A stretch of 64,000 bases of DNA from Kutzneria viridogrisea (GTDB lineage Bacteria; Actinomycetota; Actinomycetes; Mycobacteriales; Pseudonocardiaceae): assembly GCA_014138725.1 (NCBI GenBank), contig JACJID010000008.1, positions 412,096-476,095 of the forward strand, given 5' to 3'. Position numbers and translations under genes: made by a program. Of this stretch, positions 51,105-59,241 are shown in pieces; position 1 is the stretch's first letter; every line of letters starts with the position of its first letter. The notes under the pieces were generated by a model that did not search any database, was not told the origin of the DNA, and saw only the letters and a list, made by a program, of their open reading frames with translations.

Positions 51105-52571
51105 ATGACTATCCGAGTTCTTGGCGCGCTGGCGGCTGTCGTGGTGACGGCGGGCTGGCTGGCGGTACCGGCCGGGGCGACGAGGAGCACGGTGCCGTGC
51201 GACGCGCAGGGCCTGGCGAGAGCACTGGGTGGGGCGAGCAGCGGGGCGAGCATCACGCTGGCGCCGCACTGCACGTACCGGCTGACCGAGGCGTTGCCGG
51301 TGATCGGGGTGAACCTGACGATCAACGGCAACGGGGCGACGATCAGCCGGGTGGCCAAGGCGCCGGCGTTCCGGGTGCTGCACGTGGGTCAGGTCGTGGC
51401 GACCATCACCGACCTGGAGGTCAGCGGGGGTCTCGCGGAGCCGGGCGGCAGCGGCGGGGGCATCCTGAACGACGGGGTGCTGACCTTGGACCACGTGGTG
51501 GTCACCGGCAACCGGGCCGGGGACGGCCTCGCGGGCGGCTACGGCAACGGCGGGTCGGGCGGCGGCGTGTTCAGCAGCGCGCGGACCACTCTGACCATGA
51601 CCAACAGCACGGTGTCGGGCAACGCGGCGGGCGCGGGTGGCGCCGACGGCACGGGGCAGACGGCGCCCGGGGCGGGCGGCAGGGGTGGCGGCATCGGGCT
51701 GGAGCTGGCCACGTTGACGCTGACCGGCAGCCGGGTGACGGGCAACAGGGCGGGCGCGGGTGGCGCGGGACGGCCGGGTCCGGACGCCAGCCACGGCGGG
51801 GGCAACGGGGCCTCCGGCGGGGACGGCGGCGGCATCAGCCTGCTCGGCAAGGGCTCGGTGAGCGTGCGGGACAGCTCCGTGTGCGAGAACACGGCGGGCG
51901 CTGGCGGCAAGGGCGGGGACACAGCGGGCGGTGGAGCGGGCTGGGGCGGGGTGGCGGGCAGCGGGGGCGGCCTGAGCCTGGGCTTCAACTCGACGAACGT
52001 GGTCGAGCGCAGCACGGTGTGCCGCAACACGGCCGGGCGTGGCGGGGACGCCGGTGCGGGCACGCCGGGCATGCGCATCGCGGCGGCCGGGGGCTTCGCG
52101 GGCGGGTTGAACCTGATGCCGGGGTCCACTCTGGCCGTGCGGGACAGCGCGCTGACCGGCAACGCCACCGGGGAGGCGGGCAAGGGTGACCCTGCGGAGT
52201 ACACCAACTCCGGCGGGGCGGTGCTGAGCAGCGGGGACCTGACGATCACCGGCGGCTCGATCACCGGCAACCACAGCCACTACGGCGGCGGGGCGATCGA
52301 ACAGCAGTCCCCGCGCAGGTCCACCGCGGCCTTCCACATCAACGGGCTGCGGATCAGCGGCAACACGGCGGGCGGCCCGGGTGGCGGCATCGACCTCTCG
52401 CAGGCCACCAACACCGTGAACACCCTGCGGGACAGCGAGGTCACCGGCAACACGGCGGCCAGCGGCGGCGGGCTGGAACTGGCGGCGTCCAACACCGTGG
52501 ACCTCACTGGTTCCACGATCAGGGGCAACCACCCGGACGACTGCGCGCCGACAACCTGCGTAAGCGCGTGA
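51105..52571 (+). CDS. Secreted Gly-rich right-handed beta-helix protein
   Basis: A 488-residue exported protein. The signal peptide (RVLGALAAVVVTAGWLAVPAG) is followed by a long series of parallel beta-helix turns of the form GGGI/TVSGNxAGxGG (residues about 70-480), typical of polymorphic outer-membrane/pectate-lyase-like folds. No catalytic site is recognisable, so adhesion or glycan binding is more likely than an enzyme. The ATG at 51105 is chosen because the signal peptide begins there; the ORF upstream is unconvincing. Confidence 0.75.
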   Translation: MTIRVLGALAAVVVTAGWLAVPAGATRSTVPCDAQGLARALGGASSGASITLAPHCTYRLTEALPVIGVNLTINGNGATISRVAKAPAFRVLHVGQVVATITDLEVSGGLAEPGGSGGGILNDGVLTLDHVVVTGNRAGDGLAGGYGNGGSGGGVFSSARTTLTMTNSTVSGNAAGAGGADGTGQTAPGAGGRGGGIGLELATLTLTGSRVTGNRAGAGGAGRPGPDASHGGGNGASGGDGGGISLLGKGSVSVRDSSVCENTAGAGGKGGDTAGGGAGWGGVAGSGGGLSLGFNSTNVVERSTVCRNTAGRGGDAGAGTPGMRIAAAGGFAGGLNLMPGSTLAVRDSALTGNATGEAGKGDPAEYTNSGGAVLSSGDLTITGGSITGNHSHYGGGAIEQQSPRRSTAAFHINGLRISGNTAGGPGGGIDLSQATNTVNTLRDSEVTGNTAASGGGLELAASNTVDLTGSTIRGNHPDDCAPTTCVSA

Positions 52572-52602
52572 CGGCTGTACAGACGTCAGGCAGGATCAGC
52601 GT

Positions 52603-54438
52603 GTGACGACCACACACCCCGCAGCGCAGGTGCCCGACCGGCTCTTCGACGACCCGGAGGCCGAGCGCCGCTGGCGCGCCAGGTTCACCGCACACCGGGT
52701 GTCGCTGCCCGACTGGGCGCTGGAGGCGCCGGACCGCTGCCTGTACGTGTCCAACGCCAGCGGGGTGTGGGAGATCTACGCCTGGGACCGGTCCACCGAC
52801 ACGCACCGCCAGGTCACCGACCGGCCCAACGGGACCTCGCACGCCACGGTGAGCCCGGACGGCGAGCAGATCTGGTGGTTCAACGACACCGACGGGGACG
52901 AGTTCGGCAGCTGGGTGGTGGAGCCCTACGGCGGCCTGCCTTCGGGCTCCACCGCCCAGCCCGCGGTGCCGGGCGTGCACGACGGTTATCCGGCCGGGCT
53001 GCAACTGGGCCTGAAGGTGACGGCCGTGGGCGCGTCCACCGACGACGGCACGACGATCTGGGTCGCCCGGGGCGGTCCGGCCGAGGTGGTCTACACCAGC
53101 GAGCACGACGGCGGGGTGTCGGCCCTGTCCCGGGACGAGACCCTGCTGGCGATCTCGCACTCCGAGCACGGGGACTCCCGGCACCCCGCGCTGCGCGTGA
53201 TCACGGTGGACGGGGCGGAGACCGTCGCGGAGAAGTGGGACGGCGAGGGCAAGGGCCTGGACGCCATCGCGTTCTGCCCGGTGGCCGGGGACTCCCGGCT
53301 GCTGGTCTCGCACGAGCGCCGGGGCCGCGAGGAGCTGCTGATCTGGGACGTGCGCGCGGACACCGAGACCGAGCTGGTGATCGACCTGCCCGGCGAGGTC
53401 TCCGCCGACTGGTACACCGACGGCCGTGCGCTGTTGATCGCGCACACCCACCAGTCGCGCAACACCTTGCACCGCTACGACCTCGACACCCACACTCTGT
53501 CCACTTTGCACACTCCTAACGGGACGATCGGCTCGGCGGGCACGCGGCCGGACGGCACCGTGGAGTACTCCTGGTCCAACGCGTCGCGCCCCTCGGTGGT
53601 GCGCGCGCTGTTCACCGACGGCACGGACCGCGTGCTGCTGGAGCCGCCAGGCGAGAAGGCCCCGCACTCCGAGCCGCTGACCGACGCCTTCGTGCCGACC
53701 ACCGGCGGCGAGGTGCACGCGCTGGTGGCCCGGCCCGCCGACGCGCCGGAGGGCCCGCTGCCCACGGTGTTCGCCATCCACGGCGGCCCGCACGCCGCCG
53801 ACGAGGACCGGTTCTCGGCCTACCGCGCGGTGTGGCTGGACGCCGGTTTCGCCGTGGTGCACGTGAACTACCGCGGCTCCACCGGCTACGGCTCGGTGTG
53901 GCGCGACGCCATCGAGGGCAGGCCCGGGCTGACCGAGCTGGAGGACATCGCGGCGGTGCAGGACTGGGCGGTCGCCAGCGGACTGGCCGACCCGGCCCGG
54001 TGCGTGATCAACGGGGCCTCCTGGGGCGGCTACCTGAGCCTGCTCGCGCTGGGCGTGCAGCCCGAGCGCTGGGCGGCCGGGGTGGCCGGGGTGCCGGTCG
54101 CCGACTACGTGTCCGCCTACGAGGACGAGATGGAACCGCTGCGTGCCTTCGACCGGGCACTGTTCGGCGGCTCCCCGCAGGACCTGCCCGAGCTGTACGA
54201 GCAGTGCTCACCCCTGACCTACGTGGACCAGGTCAGGGCACCGGTGATCGTGCTGGCCGGGGAGAACGACCCGCGCTGCCCGATCAGGCAGATCGACAAC
54301 TACCTGGACCGGCTGGCCGAGCGAGGTGCCCCGTACGAGGTGTACCGCTACGAGGCTGGTCACGGCTCCCTGGTGGTCGCCGAGACCATCAAGCAGACCG
54401 CGATCGAGGTGGACTTCACACGCCGGGTGCTCGGCTGA
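52603..54438 (+). CDS. Prolyl oligopeptidase-family (S9) serine peptidase
   Basis: A 611-residue S9 peptidase without a signal peptide. An N-terminal propeller (about residues 40-345) precedes the alpha/beta-hydrolase domain with HGGPH (oxyanion), Ser in NGASWGGYLSLL, Asp in LAGENDPRCP and His in EAGHGSL. Acylaminoacyl-peptidase-like activity on short peptides in the cytoplasm is likely. GTG start at 52603, 31 bases after the upstream gene. Confidence 0.9.
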   Translation: MTTTHPAAQVPDRLFDDPEAERRWRARFTAHRVSLPDWALEAPDRCLYVSNASGVWEIYAWDRSTDTHRQVTDRPNGTSHATVSPDGEQIWWFNDTDGDEFGSWVVEPYGGLPSGSTAQPAVPGVHDGYPAGLQLGLKVTAVGASTDDGTTIWVARGGPAEVVYTSEHDGGVSALSRDETLLAISHSEHGDSRHPALRVITVDGAETVAEKWDGEGKGLDAIAFCPVAGDSRLLVSHERRGREELLIWDVRADTETELVIDLPGEVSADWYTDGRALLIAHTHQSRNTLHRYDLDTHTLSTLHTPNGTIGSAGTRPDGTVEYSWSNASRPSVVRALFTDGTDRVLLEPPGEKAPHSEPLTDAFVPTTGGEVHALVARPADAPEGPLPTVFAIHGGPHAADEDRFSAYRAVWLDAGFAVVHVNYRGSTGYGSVWRDAIEGRPGLTELEDIAAVQDWAVASGLADPARCVINGASWGGYLSLLALGVQPERWAAGVAGVPVADYVSAYEDEMEPLRAFDRALFGGSPQDLPELYEQCSPLTYVDQVRAPVIVLAGENDPRCPIRQIDNYLDRLAERGAPYEVYRYEAGHGSLVVAETIKQTAIEVDFTRRVLG

Positions 54439-54487
54439 GTGTGAAATACGGAGGCAACTGTCAGACCTTGGCCGTAACGTGCTGTGC

Positions 54488-54868
54488 GTGGATCGAACGG
54501 ATCGGTTACACGCGCTCGTGGAGCAGTTGAGGGAGTCGACGCCGGTCCCGTGCAGTGCCCGGTCGCTGGCCAAGCGGTATGGCGTCTCGGTGCGCACGGT
54601 GCTGCGCGACATCAGCATGTTGCAACAGGCGGGGGTGCCCATCTCCGCATCGATCGGCAGGCAGGGCGGGTACGTGCTGGAACAGGCCCGGGCCCTGCCG
54701 CCGATCACGGTGACCCAGGGGGAGGCGATCGCCGTGGTCGTGGCGCTGCGCGCGCTGCGCGACGAGAGACTCGACGGCGCGGCCCGTGCCGCGCTGGACA
54801 AGGTGCTCGCGGTGATGCCGCGCACCGACGTGGAACAGGCGGTGGCCGCGGGGCGCAGAGCCAGCTAG
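54488..54868 (+). CDS. Short HTH_11 (DeoR/YafY-like) transcriptional regulator
   Basis: A 126-residue protein: the HTH_11 domain (CSARSLAKRYGVSVRTVLRDI) is followed by QQAGVPISASIGRQGGYVL and about 45 more residues. Full YafY-type regulators have an additional WYL ligand domain of about 200 residues, which is absent here. It may be a natural short form or a truncation. TAACGT seven bases before the GTG suggests leaderless translation. Its stop codon lies in the arm of the hairpin at 54866-54901. Confidence 0.75.
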   Translation: MDRTDRLHALVEQLRESTPVPCSARSLAKRYGVSVRTVLRDISMLQQAGVPISASIGRQGGYVLEQARALPPITVTQGEAIAVVVALRALRDERLDGAARAALDKVLAVMPRTDVEQAVAAGRRAS

Positions 54869-54901
54869 TGCGGTGTCCAGCAGCCCGCTGACACCGCACT
54901 A
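54866..54901. repeat. TA-bounded hairpin, 12-bp arms
   Basis: TAGTGCGGTGTC (54866-54877) and its complement (54890-54901) flank 12 bases. The arms contain the stop codons of both flanking convergent genes. The same arm sequence bounds the segment 56558-56722, suggesting a repeated small element that also works as a terminator. Confidence 0.65.
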
Positions 54902-55381
54902 GCCGATCGCGGCCAGCAGGCGCCGCAGCAGGTCGGCCAGCTGCTCGCGGTCGGCCTCGGAGAACTCGGCGAGCGCCTCGCGCTGCACGTCGAGCCCCTT
55001 CACCACGGCTTCGTCCACAATGGACAGACCGCGTTCGGTCAGCGTCACCAGCTGCCCGCGCCGGTCGGCCGGGTCGGGTGAGCGGCTGACCAGGCCCGCG
55101 CGCTCCAGCTTGTCCAGGCGACCGGTCATGCCGCCGGTGGTCAGCATCAGCGTGGCCGAGAGGCGGCCGGGGGTCAGCCGGTACGGGTCCCCGGAGCGGC
55201 GCAACGTGGCCAGCACGTCGAACTCGCCTCGGCCGATGCCGAACTCGGCGTAGGCCTGCTCGGCGCGTTCCCCGCCCAGCTTGGCGATGCGGAAGACGCG
55301 GCCGAACACGGCCATCGGCAGCGTGGCCAGTTCGGGGCGCTCGACGGCCCACTGGGCGATGATCCGGTCCACGTCGTCCAT
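54899..55381 (-). CDS. MarR-family transcriptional regulator
   Basis: A 160-residue MarR protein. The winged helix is visible in EFDVLATLRRSGDPYRLTPGRLS and the wing in DPADRRGQLVTLTERG. No cysteine is present near the N-terminus, so it is not a classical OhrR despite ohr lying upstream. The ATG at 55381 is preceded 26 bases upstream by a perfect 18-bp palindrome, its probable own operator. An IS630 element is inserted at the far edge of that palindrome and may have cut off the original promoter. Confidence 0.88.
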   Translation of the reverse strand: MDDVDRIIAQWAVERPELATLPMAVFGRVFRIAKLGGERAEQAYAEFGIGRGEFDVLATLRRSGDPYRLTPGRLSATLMLTTGGMTGRLDKLERAGLVSRSPDPADRRGQLVTLTERGLSIVDEAVVKGLDVQREALAEFSEADREQLADLLRRLLAAIG

Positions 55382-55406
55382 GGCCGGATCATCGCACGGG
55401 GGTGAG

Positions 55407-55424
55407 TAGCTTGCGGGCAAGCTA
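55407..55424. promoter_or_regulatory. MarR operator palindrome
   Basis: TAGCTTGCGGGCAAGCTA is a perfect 18-bp palindrome (TTGC-N2-GCAA core) typical of MarR-family sites. Its last two bases (TA, 55423-55424) are the target duplication of the IS630 element. Confidence 0.7.
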
Positions 55425-56557
55425 GTGTCGTGCGCCGGAAATCCGCCACATAAGTCTAGTCTGGGTTGATGGCGCGGATTGGACGTCCTCCTGCTGAGGT
55501 GACGTTGACCGAGCAGGAGCGGGTAACGCTGGAACGGTGGGCGCGGCGGGCGAAGTCGTCGCAGGTGCTGGCACAGCGGTGCAGGATTGTGCTGGCGTGC
55601 GCGGACGGCCTGCCAGGCAAGCAGATCGCCGAGGATCTTCGGGTTCACCCGTCGACGGTGACCAAGTGGCGCAGGCGATTTCTCCAGCATCGGCTGGAGG
55701 GCCTGGTCGATGAGGAACGGCCGGGCCGTCCGCCGTCGATCACGGTGGACCAGGTCGAAGAGGTGATCGTGGCGACTCTGGAGGAGACCCCGCGCAACGC
55801 CACACACTGGTCTCGGGCGTCGATGGCGGAGAAGTCCGGGCTGAGCAAGTCGACCATCGGCCGGATCTGGCGCGATTTCGGGCTCAAACCCCACCGTGCC
55901 GAGACCTTCAAGCTCTCGACCGATCCATTGTTCGTGGAGAAGGTCGTCGATGTCGTTGGCCTATACCACAATCCGCCCGAGCGGGCGGTGGTGCTGTGCG
56001 TGGACGAGAAGAGTCAGATCCAGGCACTGGACCGCTCCCAGCCGGTGCTGCCGATGATGCCGGGTATGCCTGAGCGGCGCACACATGACTACGCCCGCAA
56101 TGGCATCACCAGCCTGTTCGCCGCGTTCGACGTCGCCGATGGCACGGTGATCGCCGAGTTGCATCGTCAGCACCGGGCCGCCGAGTTCAAGAAGTTCCTC
56201 ATCACGATCGACAAGACGGTCCCGGCGGAGCTGGCCGTCCACCTGGTCTGTGACAACTACGGCACTCACAAGACCCCGGCGATCAAGGCCTGGCTGGCCA
56301 AGCACCCCAGGTTCCGCATGCACTTCACCCCGACCGGATCATCGTGGATCAACCAGGTCGAACGCTGGTTCGGCTTTCTCAGCGACCAGAAGATCACCCG
56401 AGGTACCCACCGCAGCGTCCAAGCGCTGGAGAAGGACATCCGCGTCTGGATCGCTGACTGGAACACCCATCCACGGCCGTTCATCTGGACCAAGACCGCC
56501 GAAGAGATCCTCGAGTCACTCGCCCGATTTTGTAGGCGGATTTCCGGCGCAGGACAC
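55425..56557. mobile_element. IS630-family insertion sequence
   Basis: An element of 1133 bp flanked by TA on both sides (55423-55424 and 56558-56559), as expected for IS630. The terminal repeats start GTGTCGTGCGCCGG on the left and GTGTCCTGCGCCGG on the right and agree at 22 of the first 23 bases. One intact transposase gene fills it. Confidence 0.92.
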
Positions 56558-56560
56558 TAG
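55469..56560 (+). CDS. IS630-family transposase
   Basis: A 363-residue transposase. N-terminal HTH ([20 protein letters not shown]), a second HTH ([19 protein letters not shown]) and a DDE domain with Asp in [11 protein letters not shown], Asp in LVCDNYGTH and Glu in [11 protein letters not shown]. The stop codon TAG is completed by the TA target duplication plus the next flanking base, so the reading frame runs exactly to the element edge. The ATG at 55469 is used; a TTG at 55466 is just before it. Confidence 0.92.
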   Translation: MARIGRPPAEVTLTEQERVTLERWARRAKSSQVLAQRCRIVLACADGLPGKQIAEDLRVHPSTVTKWRRRFLQHRLEGLVDEERPGRPPSITVDQVEEVIVATLEETPRNATHWSRASMAEKSGLSKSTIGRIWRDFGLKPHRAETFKLSTDPLFVEKVVDVVGLYHNPPERAVVLCVDEKSQIQALDRSQPVLPMMPGMPERRTHDYARNGITSLFAAFDVADGTVIAELHRQHRAAEFKKFLITIDKTVPAELAVHLVCDNYGTHKTPAIKAWLAKHPRFRMHFTPTGSSWINQVERWFGFLSDQKITRGTHRSVQALEKDIRVWIADWNTHPRPFIWTKTAEEILESLARFCRRISGAGH

Positions 56561-56722
56561 TGCGGTGTCCGGCAACCCTCGCCGGTCCTTCCGCGCCCAG
56601 GCGGCGCCTCGCCGCACCGCCCCCGCGCCCCCATACAACCAGTATGAAGACGCGGGGCCGGCACGCCGATCCACCCACCTGGATCGCGAAATCACCCGAC
56701 GAGGGTCTTGGACACCGCACTA
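56558..56722. repeat. 165-bp segment with 13-bp inverted ends (MITE-like)
   Basis: TAGTGCGGTGTCC (56558-56570) and its exact complement (56710-56722) bound the segment; the next bases (ACCCTCG and its complement) continue the match imperfectly. The arms are the same as in the hairpin at 54866-54901. A non-autonomous TA-target element is one explanation. Confidence 0.5.
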
Positions 56723-56724
56723 CC

Positions 56725-57147
56725 TCACACAGTGGCCTCCAGGGCGACCTCGATGTTGCCGCGGGTGGCGTTGGAGTACGGGCAGATCTGGTGCGCACCG
56801 GCGACCAGCTGGTCGGCCTGGCCCTGCTCCAGGCCCGGCAGGTGTGCGGACAGCGCCACCGACAGCTGGAAGCCACCGCCGTCCACCGAGTGCAGGTTGA
56901 CCTTGGCGTTGATCGAGGTCTCGCCCAGCTTCACCGACTGCTGGCGGGCCACCACCTGCAACGCGCTGTGGAAACAGGCCGCGTAGCCCGCCGCGAACAG
57001 CTGCTCGGGGTTGGTCTTGTCGCCGCCGGGGCCGCCCAGCTCCTTCGGCACGGCCAGGACCTCGTCGATGACCCCGTCGGAGGAGCGGACCTCCCCGTTG
57101 CGGCCTTCCCCGACGGCTACGGCCTCCGCGGTGTACAGCACTGACAT
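56725..57147 (-). CDS. ohr: Organic hydroperoxide resistance protein Ohr
   Basis: A 140-residue Ohr/OsmC-family thiol peroxidase. The two catalytic cysteines are in GYAACFHSAL and HQICPYSNATRGN, with the conserved Arg/Glu region (VLAVPKELGGPGGDKTNPEQL). It reduces organic hydroperoxides in the cytoplasm, usually with lipoylated proteins. GAGGAG precedes the ATG at 57147. It lies upstream of the MarR gene, from which it is now separated by the IS630. Confidence 0.93.
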   Translation of the reverse strand: MSVLYTAEAVAVGEGRNGEVRSSDGVIDEVLAVPKELGGPGGDKTNPEQLFAAGYAACFHSALQVVARQQSVKLGETSINAKVNLHSVDGGGFQLSVALSAHLPGLEQGQADQLVAGAHQICPYSNATRGNIEVALEATV

Positions 57148-57246
57148 GGCGTTGCTCCTCTTCGAGCGAGTACGGGGTGCAGGCCCCAGCCTGCTGCCCC
57201 GTGCAACGCCACGCACCTCGAGATCCACTCCCGCTGGTGACAGACC

Positions 57247-57798
57247 TCACCGGGTGGCGAACTCGACCACCTGCCTGCCGATCGTGCGCAGCGACTCGGC
57301 GACCTGCTCCTCGCTGCACCCGCCCTCGGCGTCGAAGCGCACCTGCACGGTGTTGATCGCCGAGCCCAGCGGGGTCGGCCAGCCGCGCAGCGCGTGCACG
57401 ATGGCCCGCAGCGCGCTCAGCGTGGTCACGCTGGCCTGCCAGCCCGCGGCCGTGGTCGCGCAGCCAACGGCCCTGCCGTCCAGGTAGGGCCGCACGTCGG
57501 TGCGCAGGTCCTCCACGTAGTCCAGGGCGTTCTTCACCAGCCCGGACAGGGAGCCGTGGTAGCCCGGCGACACGAGCACCACCCCGTCGGCCTCGCGCAG
57601 CAGGTCCACCAGCCGCTTGGCCGCCTCCGGCCGCTCGGACTCGGACGGGTCGTAGAAGGGCAGCACCAGGTCGGCGCCGGTCAGCGCGGTGACCGTGGCC
57701 CCGGCTTCCCGCGCACCCGAGAGCGCCACCTTCAGCGCGAGCTCGGACTGCGAGCCGGGCCGCAGCGACCCGCCGATGCCAACCACCCTGACCGTCAT
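57247..57798 (-). CDS. NAD(P)H-dependent FMN reductase
   Basis: A 183-residue flavodoxin-like reductase. GIGGSLRPGSQSELAL is the FMN phosphate loop and SPGYHGSLSGLVKNALDYVED is the family signature. It transfers electrons from NAD(P)H to FMN or quinones. A SoxR-type promoter lies about 110 bases upstream; a homologous FMN reductase gene is a SoxR target in Streptomyces coelicolor. ATG at 57798; GGGAGG is 12 bases upstream, and a GTG at 57816 is possible. Confidence 0.88.
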   Translation of the reverse strand: MTVRVVGIGGSLRPGSQSELALKVALSGAREAGATVTALTGADLVLPFYDPSESERPEAAKRLVDLLREADGVVLVSPGYHGSLSGLVKNALDYVEDLRTDVRPYLDGRAVGCATTAAGWQASVTTLSALRAIVHALRGWPTPLGSAINTVQVRFDAEGGCSEEQVAESLRTIGRQVVEFATR

Positions 57799-57906
57799 GA
57801 CAGGCGATCCTCCCACCTCGTCCGCCGCTGTCGAGGGCGAACCGCGTGCTGTGCCCGGTAACCAGGCCGTACTGCCCGCGGGAACTGGTCCGATCGGGGC
57901 AGGGCC

Positions 57907-57937
57907 AGGCTACGACCTCGACCTAACTGGAGGTCAA
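57907..57937 (-). promoter_or_regulatory. SoxR-type promoter of the FMN reductase gene
   Basis: On the minus strand TTGACC (57937-57932) and TAGCCT (57912-57907) are separated by 19 bases, the long spacer of MerR-family promoters. A dyad GACCTC-N10-GAGGTC (57914-57935) fills the spacer and resembles the SoxR box (CCTC-AGTT-GAGG pattern). Confidence 0.6.
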
Positions 57938-57970
57938 CTCCAGCCTCGCCACGGGCATTACAGCGGGGTA

Positions 57971-57987
57971 ACCTACCGACGGTAGGT
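57971..57987. promoter_or_regulatory. TetR-type operator before the esterase gene
   Basis: ACCTACCGACGGTAGGT is a perfect 17-base palindrome, 20 bases before the start codon and over a -10-like TAACCT. TetR-family sites in actinobacteria have this form. No tetR gene is adjacent. Confidence 0.55.
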
Positions 57988-58007
57988 CGGGCGAGCGGAG
58001 GTCGCGG

Positions 58008-59138
58008 ATGGCTGGGCTGGGCGATTCGATCCCGATGCGGTGGCAGGCGAAGGTCGTGCGGGGGCTGTTCGCCCTGCCGCGGCCGGTGCGCAGACTGCTC
58101 GCGGGCAAGCCGGTCTGGCTGGACGGCCAGCAGCTCGACCTCGACGCCCAGTTGCTGCTCAAGTTGCAGAAGCTCAGCGGCACCGAGCTGCTCAACAGCA
58201 CCTCGGCCGCGCGGGCCCGTGCCTCGCTGGACGCCAGCCGCGAACTGGTCTCCGGCGAGCCGATCCAGCCCGTGGACGCCCGTGACCTGCTGATCCCCAG
58301 CCCCGAAGGTGACATCCGCGCCCGGTTGTACCGGCCCGCCCGGCTGCCGGAGGGCTCGCCGCTGCTGATCTACTTCCACGGCGGCGGCTTCGCCATCGGC
58401 AGCGTGGACAGCCACGACAACCTGTGCCGCTTCCTGGCCAAGCACTCCGGGGTCCGGGTGCTCTCGGTGGACTACCGGCTCGCGCCCGAGGCCCCGTTCC
58501 CGGCTGCCGTCGAGGACTGCCTGACCGCGTTCAAGTGGGCCGTTGCCGAGGCCGACTCGCTGGGCATCGACCCGAAGATGATCGCGCTCGGCGGGGACAG
58601 CGCGGGCGGCAACCTGGCCATCGTCACCGCCCAGCAGGCCACCAGCGGGGCCCGGCCGATCTTCGTGCTGGCCTTCTACCCCACCGTGGACGCCACCGCG
58701 GACACGGCCTCGCGCAAGCTGTTCGGCGAGGGCTTCTTCCTCACCGGCAAGGCGATGGACTGGTTCATGGAGCAGTACGCGCCGGACCCGGACACCCGCA
58801 CCGACCCGCGCATGTCCCCGCTGCTGGCCGGGGACCTGAGCGGGCTGCCGCCGATGTACCTGGCCACCGCCGGGTTCGACCCGCTGCGCGACGAGGGCGA
58901 GCAGTTCGCCCAGCGCGTGGCCGAGGCGGGCGTGCCGGTGGTGCTGCGCCGCCACGAGGGGCTGATCCACGGCTACGCCAGCATGACCGGGATCGGCCAG
59001 GGCTTCCGCGACGCCGTGTTCGAGGCCGCGGGCGCGCTGCGCACCGGGCTGGCGATCGGCCGCAACGGCCGTCCGCGCCGCAAGAGCGTGGACCCGGCCG
59101 AACTGCACGACTACCCGGTGGGCAACTGGCTGACCTGA
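58008..59138 (+). CDS. HSL-family alpha/beta-hydrolase (acetyl esterase/lipase)
   Basis: A 376-residue esterase of the hormone-sensitive-lipase family. HGGGFAIGS is the oxyanion motif, Ser is in GGDSAGGNLA, Asp in AGFDPLRDEG and His in LIHGYASM. It resembles mycobacterial Lip proteins that act on short-chain esters. The ATG at 58008 has GGAGG upstream. No signal peptide is seen. Probably controlled by the palindrome at 57971-57987. A shared terminator separates it from the catalase gene. Confidence 0.9.
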   Translation: MAGLGDSIPMRWQAKVVRGLFALPRPVRRLLAGKPVWLDGQQLDLDAQLLLKLQKLSGTELLNSTSAARARASLDASRELVSGEPIQPVDARDLLIPSPEGDIRARLYRPARLPEGSPLLIYFHGGGFAIGSVDSHDNLCRFLAKHSGVRVLSVDYRLAPEAPFPAAVEDCLTAFKWAVAEADSLGIDPKMIALGGDSAGGNLAIVTAQQATSGARPIFVLAFYPTVDATADTASRKLFGEGFFLTGKAMDWFMEQYAPDPDTRTDPRMSPLLAGDLSGLPPMYLATAGFDPLRDEGEQFAQRVAEAGVPVVLRRHEGLIHGYASMTGIGQGFRDAVFEAAGALRTGLAIGRNGRPRRKSVDPAELHDYPVGNWLT

Positions 59139-59180
59139 CCTACCCTCAGGTTGTACCGGAACGTCCGACACGCAGTACCG

Positions 59181-59223
59181 GAAGCGCCGACACGCGGGGA
59201 AACCGTGCGTGTCGGCGCTTCCT
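59181..59223. terminator. 16-bp bidirectional terminator hairpin
   Basis: 59181-59196 pairs perfectly with 59208-59223 around an 11-base loop, between the convergent esterase and catalase stops. Confidence 0.8.
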
Positions 59224-59241
59224 GTGGTGGGAGCGCTCAGA

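Noticed and set aside
54899..55381. MarR gene as OhrR partner of ohr
   Set aside because: The reactive N-terminal cysteine of OhrR proteins is absent; proximity alone does not support the assignment.
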